A DNA stretch of 64,000 nucleotides from Trifolium pratense (lineage: Eukaryota > Streptophyta > Magnoliopsida > Fabales > Fabaceae). The notes beneath the pieces were generated by a model, which was given only the letters and a program-made list of their open reading frames with translations, was not told where the DNA came from and did no database searches. Below are positions 12,326-23,304 of the stretch, one piece after another. The position numbers were made by a program, and so were the translations under genes. Numbering within the stretch: position 1 is the first letter of the stretch; each line of letters begins with the position of its first letter. The stretch spans positions 53,094,439 through 53,158,438 of the forward strand of contig NC_060062.1 of the NCBI RefSeq assembly GCF_020283565.1, given 5' to 3'.

Positions 12326-12850
12326 CTAATCAAAAACACAATTATCACAAAGTGCTTCGCATAATTGCATCAACATACACTCCGATTGAAAACATATATG
12401 ATATATCAGTTAAAAATCAACTAAATTCACTAGACACGACTATTGTAGCTGAACTTTCACTACGTTCCACCTTAATCAAACCACCAAATAATCATAAAAA
12501 CATGATAAAAATCGAAAAGGGCTCGCTGTATATAAACCAGAAAAATAATATGCATCAACACACACTCAAATTGAAAACATATATCAGTTAAAATTCAACT
12601 AAACTAACTAGATATGGCTAATGCAGATGAACCTTAATTATGCTCCACCTTAATCAAAACACCAAATAATCTCAAAAACATGTTAAAAATCAAAAGAGTT
12701 CATCATAACTAAACAAAACAAACACATCAGAACAGACTCCAATAGAACAAATGAACACATATATCAGTTAAAAATCAAATAAATTCACTAGATGTAACAA
12801 TTGCGCTAAACCTCAATTAGGGTTTACCTTAATCGGGGTAGACAATTGTG
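12300..12850. repeat. Diverged tandem units of about 150-185 bp next to the captured gene piece
   Basis: The block CTCCACCTTAATCAAAACAC plus ATATATCAGTTAAAAATCAA and CTAAATTCACTAGA recurs near 12320, 12465, 12640 and 12820, with another partial copy near 13617. On the minus strand the repeats resemble the edge of the captured synthase exon (the SASIATSSE coding region). They therefore look like repeated duplication of the exon boundary and neighbouring intron. Confidence 0.55.
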
Positions 12851-13264
12851 GAATAACCTGCCAAATATATCATTGAGAATGATAACCAGTCCATGAATCA
12901 TGAATCCGAGGGAAGATACGTTTCACAAAGCAATAAGGTTTTTGAACTCCTCCTAGAATAATAGTTTTAACTACACAAAATATCCTGCCAAAAGTTCAAC
13001 ATGGTGGAATACATCATGGATTCATGGTTTTGTGAGTTTAAATAAGATGAATGGAATGAAATGAACAGATGAAATTGAGACAAAAGAAATTATTGTTAAA
13101 ACATAAAATATGTTTGCAGTGTTCACCCTCATTATGAACAATAAGCATCAAATAATAACTATCTATCTATTATCTTATATTACAAAAACAGACACAATTT
13201 ATATATGTTTACGAGACACAAGTGCATCAGTGCTTGCAAAAGCAGGGTAGGGTTTGTTCAATCT

Positions 13265-13525
13265 TCACAACAAAATAGAAAATTCTGATAGTTGCTCCGC
13301 TAATTTGTCAAATAAATAAGATGATTGGAAAGAATAATAAATGAGTGGTGAACGAAAATCAATTATTGCAGCAGAACCTCCTCCTATAAGCTGTAGTTTA
13401 TGACAGTAATATTTAACAAATGACAAAGTTTCATAATTTACCTCCTTCAACATAGAAATAACTGAATCAAAATTGGTACCCCTTGCTAAAGATCTTGTAG
13501 CAGCAGCCTGAACAGAAAGACACAT
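13265..13525 (-). other. Unidentified 86-codon ORF inside the CACTA element
   Basis: The peptide has an ordinary composition and a plausible stretch (RSLARGTNFDSVISMLKEVN), so it may be another captured exon. A CAG sits at its start boundary on the minus strand. I do not recognise the source gene and would not call it functional. Confidence 0.3.
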
Positions 13526-14283
13526 CAGTTTGATTTGAGAATCAGACAGTGGTAAATATCACTATAGTGGAGTAAAGAATGTAACCAACCTGGAATCACT
13601 ATAGTGAGAGTGAGGTTTACCTTAATCAAAACACTAAATAATCACAAAAACATGATAAACAAAATCATCTACAACATATAACCCAGGACATAAAACCCCA
13701 AAAATTACAATCTTTCACCAAACAAAAAGAAATTAAAAAATTTGAGAATAGAATCAGTACCTGTTTGTGTTTTTAGTTGTAGTGAGAGGAACGATCTGAG
13801 AGAAGCTTCAATTTGTTTCACTGAACTTCGATTTGGGACCTAGGGTTCGAGAACCACCGAGAGAGATGACGAAATTGACAGAACGAGTGAGAGAGGACGA
13901 GTGAGAGTGAGGGATTGTCCTGATTGAGAGAGTTTCGAATCGAGAGAGGGATTGAGGGTTTGTTGTTCTTGAGGTTTTGCTAAAATCGCGTGACCTTCCT
14001 TTTTGTTCTCGAGCGCTTGAAGTTCGCGAGACTGGTGCACTGTGTTTTCTCAGTTAGTCACTTATTTGGTGTACTGTGTTTTCGCCATAATTACAATATT
14101 GCCACCGCATTCAGTTTTGTTTCTGGTGATATTAGAACCAGATGTAACAAGTTATGTCTATATATTTTTCCCTTCAGTGGATATTAGTACCAGATGTAAA
14201 CGTTACTCTATATAGCGTTTTACATCTGACATATGCTCGTCAGATGTAAACTACTTGTGTAATATGTCATATTTGTACTAGTG

Positions 14284-14788
14284 TCCAGATTATGTCTAAA
14301 GACGCGGAGAATAAAGTTAGACGTGCGTCTCATGCGGTATTTGTTTTGGCAGTGAAATATCCAAATGAAGAAATTAGGAAAGCAAACTTTCACTTTGACG
14401 CGGTTTTGTTCCGCGATTTTGCTAAATGCAACTCTATTCCAAACACAACATCAGAGATCTACAAATGCAGCTTCTTTTTCAAGATAACATGCCTCATAAA
14501 TGTACTATGATGGTGGATAGAAGCATATTCAAACACTCATTCCCACACAATTGTGAGTTACGAGCTGCATAGCATTAGATTAAATTTTTGGAATATATTT
14601 GACAATTTTTAAGCATATATAGTTTAATGAACCAACCAAATCAATATTTTGCGAGTAAGGTATCCCTAGCCGAAAAGGTAGAGATTAATCAAGTGATCGA
14701 TCTCTTTTAACAAGTGTTTTTCTTCCATACGCACCGATTAAAATCGAATTCATTACCACATGCCTAAGAGATTCCGTTATGTGCCACA
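14284..14788. other. Intergenic flank of the CACTA element
   Basis: A 72-codon ORF (14292-14510, +) begins right at the CACTA junction and resembles no family I know. No other signal is seen. Confidence 0.35.
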
Positions 14789-15238
14789 CTATGTGCATCC
14801 CACTTCAATTATTTGATATCTTTCAAAACTATCATCATTATGATCATTGACAACTTTAGGAAAATCCCATGGCTCTTTCCTACCCCAAAAGCTTCCAAAT
14901 CCAAACTCTCCCTTCTCACAAAGTTCTTCCATCACTTTCTCAACTTCAACCATACAATAACCACAATTATGCACATCACCATCTTTTAGTTCCATATCTT
15001 CTTGAATTCTAATAGATTGTTCATGAATTCTCAAAAGCACATCTTTATAAGAATTCTCATGAATTTCTCTTTGCACCCCTCTATAATTCCTCTTTCTTTG
15101 ACAAAATAATTTCTTACCATATTCTCTTGTTTTCCTCACCATCTTTCGCAACACAAGTACAAGAATTTGTAGCACCAAGCATTGGCAGCAGCATGATACG
15201 ACAACACAATCGGCCGCGAGCATGTTCCACTCTTCCAT
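14789..15238 (-). CDS. Small membrane-anchored protein of unknown function
   Basis: This is an uninterrupted 149-codon ORF. It opens with MEEWNMLAADCVVVSCCCQC and a hydrophobic segment from about residue 7 to 32, read as one membrane anchor rich in Cys. A basic stretch (KMVRKTREYGKKLFCQRKR, residues about 32-51) follows, then a charged, mostly helical cytosolic part with an acidic tail. I recall similar short plant proteins that start with EEWN and a CCCQC motif, but none with a known role. Support comes from ordinary codon use, length and domain-like organisation. It sits apart from the repeats on either side. Confidence 0.68.
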   Translation of the reverse strand: MEEWNMLAADCVVVSCCCQCLVLQILVLVLRKMVRKTREYGKKLFCQRKRNYRGVQREIHENSYKDVLLRIHEQSIRIQEDMELKDGDVHNCGYCMVEVEKVMEELCEKGEFGFGSFWGRKEPWDFPKVVNDHNDDSFERYQIIEVGCT

Positions 15239-16161
15239 GGTTGTGAAATAGAAAGGAGTAAGAGGGGGTGTTGAAAGTAATTATTAAAAGAAGGCATACC
15301 TTGTTTGAAGAAAAGGTTTCTTTTCCTCTCTTCTTCTTGGTCTTGGTAAGGAAGAAGCAAGAACAATAATATGATGAGGAAAAGCTAAGATATCTTTGCC
15401 TTCATCAAATTATTTGGTTGTGGCCTAAACGCAAACTATAACTTCTAATAAGGGTTATTAAATATAACATAATATTTAAAGTGAAGATTACAATATAATA
15501 TATCAATAAATAGTTGGCTAGATGATTATAACTTGTGAGTTGGGATTTCTATTGTTTGGAAGACTTCTTTCTCTTTCCTTAGCACAATAATGTTTGGAAA
15601 TGACTTTCTTAAGATTCTTTTTTGTTAATGCTTTCTTAAGACTTTACTTTGCATGGAAAAATAATTTGACTTTTTTAATGACAAATATTATAATTAGCTT
15701 TTAGAAATATTGATGCTAATTAACAGTTGACCCACACCCTTATTTTCCTTCCTTTAGCTTTCTTATTAAGACTTTACATTGTAGAAAAAAAATAATTAAG
15801 TGCAGTTTATAATTTTGTGAAAAATATTTCTATTCTCATTTTCTATAATCCGTAGTTTCACTTGTTAATAAGGAAAAAGTAGACTCTTGAAGTGAATAAT
15901 TGTCTTGCATTTTTGTAAATAGTGGAATGTAAAAAACAATTCATTCTTTATCACAAAAAAAATCATTAATTTCATCGTTAACAAATATTTTATGATTTTT
16001 ATGTTCTCTCGATCATAATAAATCACTCAAGAGTCTATTTTTGCCTATCGTAATAAGTAAAATTAACACAAATTTTAAAAAATAAAAAATATTTTCATAA
16101 AGATAAACCTTCTAAATTAACTCCATCTTTTTTGACTTTTTAAAATGAAAAATGTTAGAAC
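15239..16161. other. AT-rich upstream region, no gene seen
   Basis: Probably contains the promoter and leader of the small membrane protein gene (minus strand). No TATA box stands out. The stretch ends with AGAAC, the target duplication of the copia element. Confidence 0.4.
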
Positions 16162-16308
16162 TGTTATGAACAAATGGCCAACTCAACTTTATTGATCATA
16201 AACACTTTGCTTATATAGGTGCAAAGTGTTACAAGAGAGATGGGCCTATGAACATAAAATGTATTGAGCTAAACCAATCAAGGCCCAATACTAACAAACT
16301 ATATAACA
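16162..16308 (-). repeat. 3' LTR of the copia element
   Basis: 147 bp, TG...CA bounded, nearly identical to 21158-21303. Differences include GCAAAGTGTT versus GTAAGTGTT, and ATATAACA versus ATACAACA at the end. Confidence 0.95.
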
Positions 16309-16548
16309 AACTCTCCCCTAATTGAACAATCCTAAGAGTTCAATTAAGGTAACTTGACAAACAAGTTATACAAGCAAATAGAAAACAAACTAAGAAACAA
16401 TAATGGGAAAAATGCAGAATGCAGTGGGTGAGAATGCAGCAAGCTTCTAAGCCTCAGTACAAGGACAAGCATCAGATCACAGTTACTTCATTTCATCATC
16501 ATGCCTAAGCCACTTCTTAGTTTGAGAAATGCATCCATTTTTAAGGGT

Positions 16549-17847
16549 TTAGTCATTATGATCCTGTGACTTGCAGAATTTGAGCTCTATTGTTCCTTCC
16601 TTTGCAAGATCTCTCAAGAAGTGAAACCTTACATCAATATGTTTACAACGACCGTGCATAATTAGATTCTTAGACAGCTTGATTGAGGAACTGTTATCAC
16701 AATAAATTTGAGTGCACACCTTTTGATTATTTAGCAAGCAGCTTAACATGTTCTTTAGTCAAATAGCTTGACAGGCACAAGCAGCTGCAGCAACATACTC
16801 TGCCTCTGTGGTGGACAAGGTGACAATGGGCTGCTTCTTAGATGACCAAGAGATAGCTCCTGATCCAAGCATGAATACAAACCCTGAGGTGCTTTATCTG
16901 TCATTCAAGTCACCTGCATAATCTGAATCAGACCATCCAACTAATTCAAAAGGCTTCTCTGTATCACACTTGTACATGATTCCATTTGTAAGTGTACCCT
17001 TCAAGTACCTCAATATTCTTTTAACAGCTGTAAGATGCATGTTTGTAGGCCTTTGCATGTATCTAGCTACAAGACACACTTAATATGCTAGATCAGGCCT
17101 TGTAGCCAGCAGATACATTAGGCTTCCAACTATTTGCTTATACTCTCTTGCATCAGTGGCTTCATTGCCTTCATCTTTATCAAACTTCCAACCAGGCACA
17201 ATAGGGCTGCTCACACTATTGCATTTTTCCATTCCAAACCTGCTCAAGATCTCAGTAGCATATTTCTGTTGACTGATGCATATACCTTCTTCTGACTGGA
17301 TTACTTCTACTCCAAGAAAATACTTCATTTTTCCCAAATCAGTCATTGAAAACTCTTTTTGCATTAAGGATTTAAACTCATCCATCATATGCAAATCATT
17401 TCTAGTGTATATGAGATCATCAACATATAGACTAACTATCAGAATCTTCCTATCGGGCTTGTGTTTCACAAACAATGTATGTTCTGAAGGACATTTTTCA
17501 AATTTCTCAGTGTTGAAGTAGGCTTCAATTTTGCTGTACCAAGCCCTTGGTGCTTGTTTCAATCCACACAATGCTTTCTTAAGCTTGTAGACCTTATTCT
17601 TTTCTTTCTGATAACCTGGTGGCTGTTACACATAGATATCTTCAATTAATTCTCCATGTAGAAAAGCACTTTTCACATCTAGTTGAAATACTTTCCAACT
17701 TTCCTTTGCAGAAAATAGCTAATATTGATCTAATTGTATCCCATCTTGCAACATGGGCAAAAACCTCATCATAGTCAATACCATGTTTCTGATTATACCC
17801 CTTTGCTACAAGTCTTGCTTTATGCTTGTCAACTTCTCCTTTCTCAT
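16549..17847 (-). pseudogene. Copia reverse transcriptase / RNase H region, interrupted by stops
   Basis: The minus strand continues the polyprotein beyond the nested MITE. Visible motifs are CGLKQAPRAWYSKI, the RT active site SLYVDDLIY, DLGKMKYFLGVEV, and RNase H pieces GWSDSDYAGD and QIYCDNSSSIKLSKN. In-frame stops occur near 17626 (just after DIYV, before QPPGYQ), at 17080 (after RPDLAY) and near 16891. This part therefore cannot be translated through. Copia elements usually have one continuous gag-pol frame, so the damage is secondary. Confidence 0.92.
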
Positions 17848-18372
17848 CAAGGTTGTCAGAACCGGACCGGTCATCGAACCGGCGAGCTCACCGGTTCAAG
17901 GTTCAATTGGTCGGACCGGGTTCAATCGAGGTTGAACCATTTTTAATTAAATATATATTTTAATTAATATATAAATAAATATATATATGAATAATTGCTC
18001 AATATTTCATAATTTCACACATTAAAAAGATAAAACATCACAAGTCAAAATAAAATAAAATTTATAATTCAAACCAAATCAAAAATAGATGAAAAAAAAA
18101 AACATTTCCTATTCCTATGACGTTGTTGTTTTGTTTCAGATTTTTTTTTTTTAAAAAAATTAAAACGGCGTCGTTTTGCCCTTTTTTTTAAAAAAAAAAA
18201 CTGCAAAACCGCTTGAACCGCCCGGCCGGTTCGCCGGTTCAACCCGGTTCGACCCCGGTTCACGCGTTTTTTTGCCGGTCGGTTTCCTATCCGTTTTTTG
18301 CTCAAAACTGAACCGTTTTCATGACCGGTTCACGGTCCGACCGGCCGGTCCGGTCCGGTTTTGATAACCTTG
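17848..18372. mobile_element. hAT MITE (525 bp) inside copia pol
   Basis: Terminal inverted repeats CAAGGTTGTCAGAACCGGAC and CAAGGTTATCAAAACCGGAC bound the insert. TTTCTCAT occurs on both sides (17840-17847 and 18373-18380), a perfect 8-bp target duplication diagnostic of hAT. The ends are GC-rich (CCGGTTC words) and the core AT-rich, with no coding capacity. Removing it would rejoin the copia coding frame just upstream of the RT domain. Confidence 0.96.
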
Positions 18373-20955
18373 TTTCTCATTGTATTTAGTCTTATAAATC
18401 CATTTCACACCAATCACATTAGCTCCTTCAGGCAGATTAGTGAGTTGCCAAGTGTGATTCTTTTCAATGGATTTTATTTCCTGATTCATGGCCTCTATCC
18501 ATACATTTGATTTTACTGCTTCATTGAATGTTGTTGGATCTTCAATAGGTACATACACTGCAAGATTGTGTAACTCATCAATCTGTTCAGGTTCATTACA
18601 TGTGACGAAGTCATTCAAATTCTGAGGTGGTCTTCTAGCTCTTGGAGGCAAATTCACTAGAGCTTCATCACTTTCATCACTTGAAGTGTTCATATCTTCT
18701 TCTATTTGAACCTCACGAGTGTTATCATCTGCAATGGCAGGAGCAGTTGTGTCAATTTCTTCATCACTGAGAATCTCATTATTGCTTGAATGTTCTTCTT
18801 TCTTATCTGAACTCTTATTCCAATTCCATCCTTTACTTTCTTCAAAGACAACATCCCTACTGATGATTATTTTCTTCCTTTCAGGGTCATAAAGCTTATA
18901 AGCTTTTGACTCTTCACTTAGACCAAGATGAACACACTTCACACTCTTGTCATCTAACTTGCTTCTTTGACTGTCAGGTATGTGTGCAAAAGCTATGCAT
19001 CCAAAGATTCTAAAGTGATGCACAGAGGGTTTGATTCCACTCCAAGCCTCTTCTGGTGTAATGTCTTTGACAGATAGAGTGGGGCTTCTGTTCATCACAT
19101 GAGTAGCCCACTTCAAAGCCTCAGGCCAAAATACCTTTGGCACACCTTTTCCAGCTAGCATACTCCTTACCATGTTCATTAATGTCCTGTTTTTCCTTTC
19201 CGAAACACCATTCTGATGAGGTGTGTATGCAGTGGTCAATTGTCTCTTGATTCCATGATTACTACAAAATTCATTAAAAGCATTTGAGACATATTCACCA
19301 CCTCTATCTGTCCTTAAGGATTGAATAGAACAACTAGACTCTTTTTCAACCATTGCTTTAAACTGTTTGAAAATTTCTAGTGAACTAGACTTTTCTTTAA
19401 GCAGATATATCCATGTTTTCCTAGTCAGATCATCAGTAAAGGTTATGAAATACCTGTTGCCACCATTATATTTTGGATTGATAGGTCCACAGATGTCAGA
19501 GTGAACAAGTTCAAGCTTCAAGCTAGCTCTCCACGTGGCCTGTTTAGGAATGGCATCTTTGTGTTGCTTCCCTACCAAGCAATTAACACAGTTTTCATCT
19601 AGCTCTTTCAGTGCTGGCAGCCCTTTCACCATGTCCTTTATGACAAGAATATTCAATCCTTTGATGCTTAAGTGACAATATCTGTTATGCCAAAGTTGAG
19701 AATTGACAATTTTTGAAGCTTGTAAACATCTGGGAGCAATTACTTCAGCCTTTACCACATACATTCTATTTGTTGACATGTAAGTAGCAAAAAGCAATCC
19801 CTTCTCTCTGTGATAGACTTTGCATATGTCATTTTTGAACACAATTGTTGTATTCTTTTGCTGAATTTGTCCAATGCTAAGGAGATTGGTTTTTAAACCA
19901 GGTATGAATTGCACATCAGTTAAAATGTGAACTCTTCCATTGATGCTGAGTTTCACATTCCCTTTTCCCATTACATTCATCCTAGAATCATCACCCAATT
20001 TCACAGAATCTCTATAATTTTCATCAAAATCATAAAACCAATCTTTATTACCTGCCATATGGTAGCTGCATCCTGAGTCCAAGAACCAATTTTCACTTTT
20101 TGCATCATCATTGGTTTTTGCCATAAGCAGCATTTCTTCTTCATCATCAAACTCAGCATAGTTGGCATTTTCACCCCAATTGGGACAATCACTTTGATAG
20201 TGTCCCAATTTGTGACATTTGAAACATTCAGCATTCTCTTTGCTTTGCCTTCCCCTACCACGACCTCTAGAGGAATTAGAATTTCTTCCCCCTCTGTCTC
20301 TGCCACCATTAGTGACTTTGAGAGCTTGTTCTTCTTGCTTAACTTGTTGACCTTTCATACGTTGTTCATGCACTATCAAGCTACTCTGCAGCTCATCAAT
20401 GGAAAGTGTGGTAACATCACTTGATAATTCAATGGAACATACAACGTGGTTAAACTTTGCAATCATTGATCTAAGAATTTTCTCAACTACAGTGGTTTGT
20501 TCAACTCTTTCACCACAGGAAGTCATCTTGTTGGTGATTATCATGGTTCTTGCAAAGTATTCTTCTACTGATTCACTCTCTCCCATTTCAAGAACCTCAA
20601 ATTCCCTGCGCAAGGCTTGAAGTTGAGCACGTTTCACCTTTGTGGAACCTTGATATTTAACTCTCATAGCATTCCAAATATCCCTCGCAGTTTCACGATT
20701 AAGAATTGTCTCTAAGATGGATCGATCAATGGATTGAAACAAGTAATTCTTGACTTTTAAATCTGTAAGCTTACTTTCATTGGCAATGCGTTGTTGATCC
20801 GTCGTGGCATTTGCAGGAGCCACTGTCACACCAGTCTCTATCAAGCTCCAATATTCTTTGGATAGGAGTAAATTCTCCATCAACATTGCCCAATGATCAT
20901 AATAACCATCGAATCTTGGAATTGAAGGTTTCAAGAAATCTGAATTTTCTGCCAT
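18373..20955 (-). CDS. Copia Gag-protease-integrase part of the polyprotein
   Basis: One open frame of about 860 codons. In order: a Gag UBN2-type domain; a CCHC zinc knuckle (CFKCHKLGHYQSDC, about residues 240-253); an aspartic protease active site (LDSGCSYHM, about residue 290); the GAG-pre-integrase region with its HxH and CxxC pattern; the integrase core (SDICGPI, DDLTRKTW, TAYTPHQNGVSERKN); and the start of RT. It ends where the hAT MITE begins; the last few residues read into the MITE. The frame is intact but cannot yield a full Pol. It functioned in cytosolic virus-like particles and chromosomal integration. Confidence 0.95.
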
Positions 20956-21157
20956 CGTTTAGTAGATTGTAATTGGAATGGTGGGGAGGATGTGAGAAAT
21001 TGTTGCTTGGAATGGTGAAGAAGATGATCGGAGAAGAAGACTTTTGGAACGGTTATGGTGGTTGCAACCACCGTAACTAACTTCTAACAAACCGTTTCTT
21101 GCAAGAAACGAAAAAGGGCGGGAAACAGGTGACGGGTTAGAGGCTCTAGATACCACT

Positions 21158-21303
21158 TGTTATGAACAAATGGCCAACTCAACTTTATTGATCATAAACA
21201 CTTTGCTTATATAGGTGTAAGTGTTACAAGAGAAATGGGCCTATGAACATAAAATGTATTGGACTAAACCAATCAAGGCCCAATACTAACAAACTATACA
21301 ACA
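21158..21303 (-). repeat. 5' LTR of the copia element
   Basis: 146 bp, partner of 16162-16308, followed internally by the primer-binding site. Confidence 0.95.
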
Positions 21304-21308
21304 AGAAC

Positions 21309-22011
21309 GAGCCTTCGAAAATATCAATGGGACGAGTTGAACCCACAACCTTTTATCTCTCCACTTTATTACTACTAAATCGATGTATTGTTCAAAGAAC
21401 AAAAGTCCTGAACATGTATTCACATCAACATTTGATTGAACATTTCTTTAACATATTTCTTTCAATTTATCTATGGGAAGACTACATACACATTCATTAT
21501 TGTAACCAACCCATTAATGTATGTTTATTCTCTTTCTCTAATTCTTTCTATTATTGAATTGAGATTTTACGAGATAATTTTGGCAAAAAAAATCTTGATG
21601 ATTTTATGAGATTTTGTTTGACTATATTGATTTTGTGAGATTTTAAAGACTTTTTTTACAAAAATTTTCACAATCAAGATTTTTAACACATGATTTGAAT
21701 GAATTTTGATAGATTTTTTTCAAAAGACTTTTTACAATCAAGATTTCATAATACTTTATATATTAGGAAATTTTTGTATATTTGGAAAATTTTAAAAGAA
21801 TCAATAAATTTTAATAAAAGAAATTATATTTTTTTGGGAATGCAAAAATTTAAACAAAAAAAAAAAACCTTACTTTTTTTTTACGTATATGTTTCTAATC
21901 ACCAATAAAAAGGTCACCACCACTATTGATGGGAAACAAAAGCAGATGAATGTGACGAAAAAAATTCGTTTGCGGTAAAAAGTTGTAATGAATCAAAAGT
22001 TTGTAAAAAAG
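21309..22011. other. AT-rich repeat-derived DNA, no gene
   Basis: From about 21560 the sequence is built of words like GAGATTTTATGAGATTTT, AATCAAGATTT and AAAAGACTTTTT. These also make up the left and right edges of the repeat around 27220-27490 and 41430-42005. It appears to be a decayed member of that TIR family. Confidence 0.4.
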
Positions 22012-22631
22012 ATGTAGAATTTGTTAAAATATATTTTGCAAAAAAGCATATTTGATAGGTGGAGAAGAAGAAGAAGAAGAAAAAAGAAGAAAAAAAAAAC
22101 TGGTATATTGATGATGAAAATAAAAAGTCTTGGAGAGTTTGAAAAAGTCTCAACGTTTTTGGTGAGATTGTTGAAAAAATGAACAAAAAGAAAATAAGAA
22201 GAAAACCAGTGATGATAACTTAGAAAGTAATAAAGAGGAAGAAGAAATTTGATACGGTGATGATGAAAGTAAAAAGTTTTGGAGAGTTCAAAAAAGTCTG
22301 AAGGTTTTTGGTGAGATTATACTACAACAAAAGTGTGTTTTAGCTTCAAAAATTTTAGCGTCAGCCACGACACGGACGCTACAAGCGTCCCCATTGTGTC
22401 TGTTGGGCGGACTCTACATCTTTTTCAATTTAATTTAATTTTTTAATGAGGCATTAAATATAGCGTCTGCCAAAGCAGACGTTACTTAGAAGCTAAAGAA
22501 ATTAAAAATACAAAAATATGTTAGTGTCTATAATGGCAGACGCTAAATAAACCAAATTAAGAAAAAAAAAATTATAGTATATTATAAAACACTTAAATTA
22601 ATAAAAATATTTGTTTTCGCCAACAATTATC

Positions 22632-22765
22632 TTCCCTCTCTGATGAACTAACCCTCAATCTCACAAACCCTCAATCTCATTAAACTCTCTTCAGTTCCCA
22701 ACTTCTCAAATTTCACACAAATCCACAATCTAAGCCAACTCTTTTCTTAATCGAACCCGATTTTG
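22632..22765 (+). repeat. Direct repeat A, first copy
   Basis: About 134 bp starting TTCCCTCTCTGATGAACTAA and ending TCGAACCCGATTTTG. It recurs at 24947-25071 with a 9-10-bp indel. It looks like a gene leader and brackets the captured NTF2-like gene piece. Confidence 0.9.
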
Positions 22766-23304
22766 CTAAATTGGATAATCTTTTCCCTATAATGTTCACG
22801 TTCTAGGGATTTGCTTTTCTCCCTGAATCATCATCTCTACGATAGTACTGCAATCCAATCCAACGCCATCTGAAGTGCTTGATATATAGCAGGGTCTTCA
22901 GACCCGGCCATTTCCCAAGTCGCTGCTGCAGCCAGCCACCAGGAACCCGTCGGAGTCGCGAAAGGTAGGTAGCTCCCAAACCCCATCGGCCTTCTCTTGC
23001 CAGCGAGGTTAGCATCACAATTAATCTTGATAATACTGCTAATAGAAACAAGTAGGATTGTGTTGCTGATACTCAGTTAGCAGTTTCATATTCCTTCATA
23101 CTTTCTAAAGTAGCAGCCGCTGCTGTATTCGTAGATTATTTGAGTTTGTATTTGTACACAGCAATTTCTGGTGAAGGATTATCACTAATTTATTTATTTA
23201 TTTATTTTCTGAATTTCAGCATAAGCATCGTTATCTGGTGTTTCTGTTCAACTCATGCAAGTCCTTTACTACTTGTTGTAAACTTTCAATAACAACTTTC
23301 AACT
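22766..23304. other. Non-coding part of the CACTA cargo
   Basis: The minus-strand ORF 22803-23051 is Arg/Trp-rich and may derive from a retroelement, but I cannot place it. The 3' part probably is the leader of the captured gene that starts at 23305. Confidence 0.35.

Larger units (their letters stand above)
9849..14283. mobile_element. CACTA-like transposon, non-autonomous, 4435 bp
   Basis: The left end is CACTAGTACAGAAAA and the right end, read from the other strand, CACTAGTACAAATA. Both are flanked by TCC (9846-9848 and 14284-14286), the 3-bp target duplication typical of CACTA elements. Subterminal repeats of TTTTACATCTGRC and its complement occur at both ends (9870-10085 and 14140-14250), again typical. 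There is no TNP1/TNP2-type transposase. The interior instead contains a host-gene fragment (indole-3-glycerol-phosphate synthase), its partial reduplications and several short repeats. Movement would need a transposase supplied elsewhere. Confidence 0.9.
16162..21303 (-). mobile_element. Ty1/copia LTR retrotransposon, full length, pol degraded
   Basis: Short LTRs (16162-16308 and 21158-21303) begin TGTTATGAAC and end ACA. The element is flanked by AGAAC on both sides (16157-16161 and 21304-21308), a perfect 5-bp target duplication. Orientation is minus. Next to the right (5') LTR is a primer-binding site TGGTATCTAGAGCC, an initiator-tRNA-Met type with one extra base. Next to the left (3') LTR is a polypurine tract (AGGGGAGAG). 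Gag, protease, integrase, RT and RNase H are in copia order. Total length is 5142 bp including a 525-bp nested hAT MITE; RT/RNase H carries several stops. Confidence 0.97.

Noticed and set aside
22803..23051. 82-codon Arg/Trp-rich minus-strand ORF
   Set aside because: Could be a retroelement RNase H relic, but I could not identify any catalytic motif.
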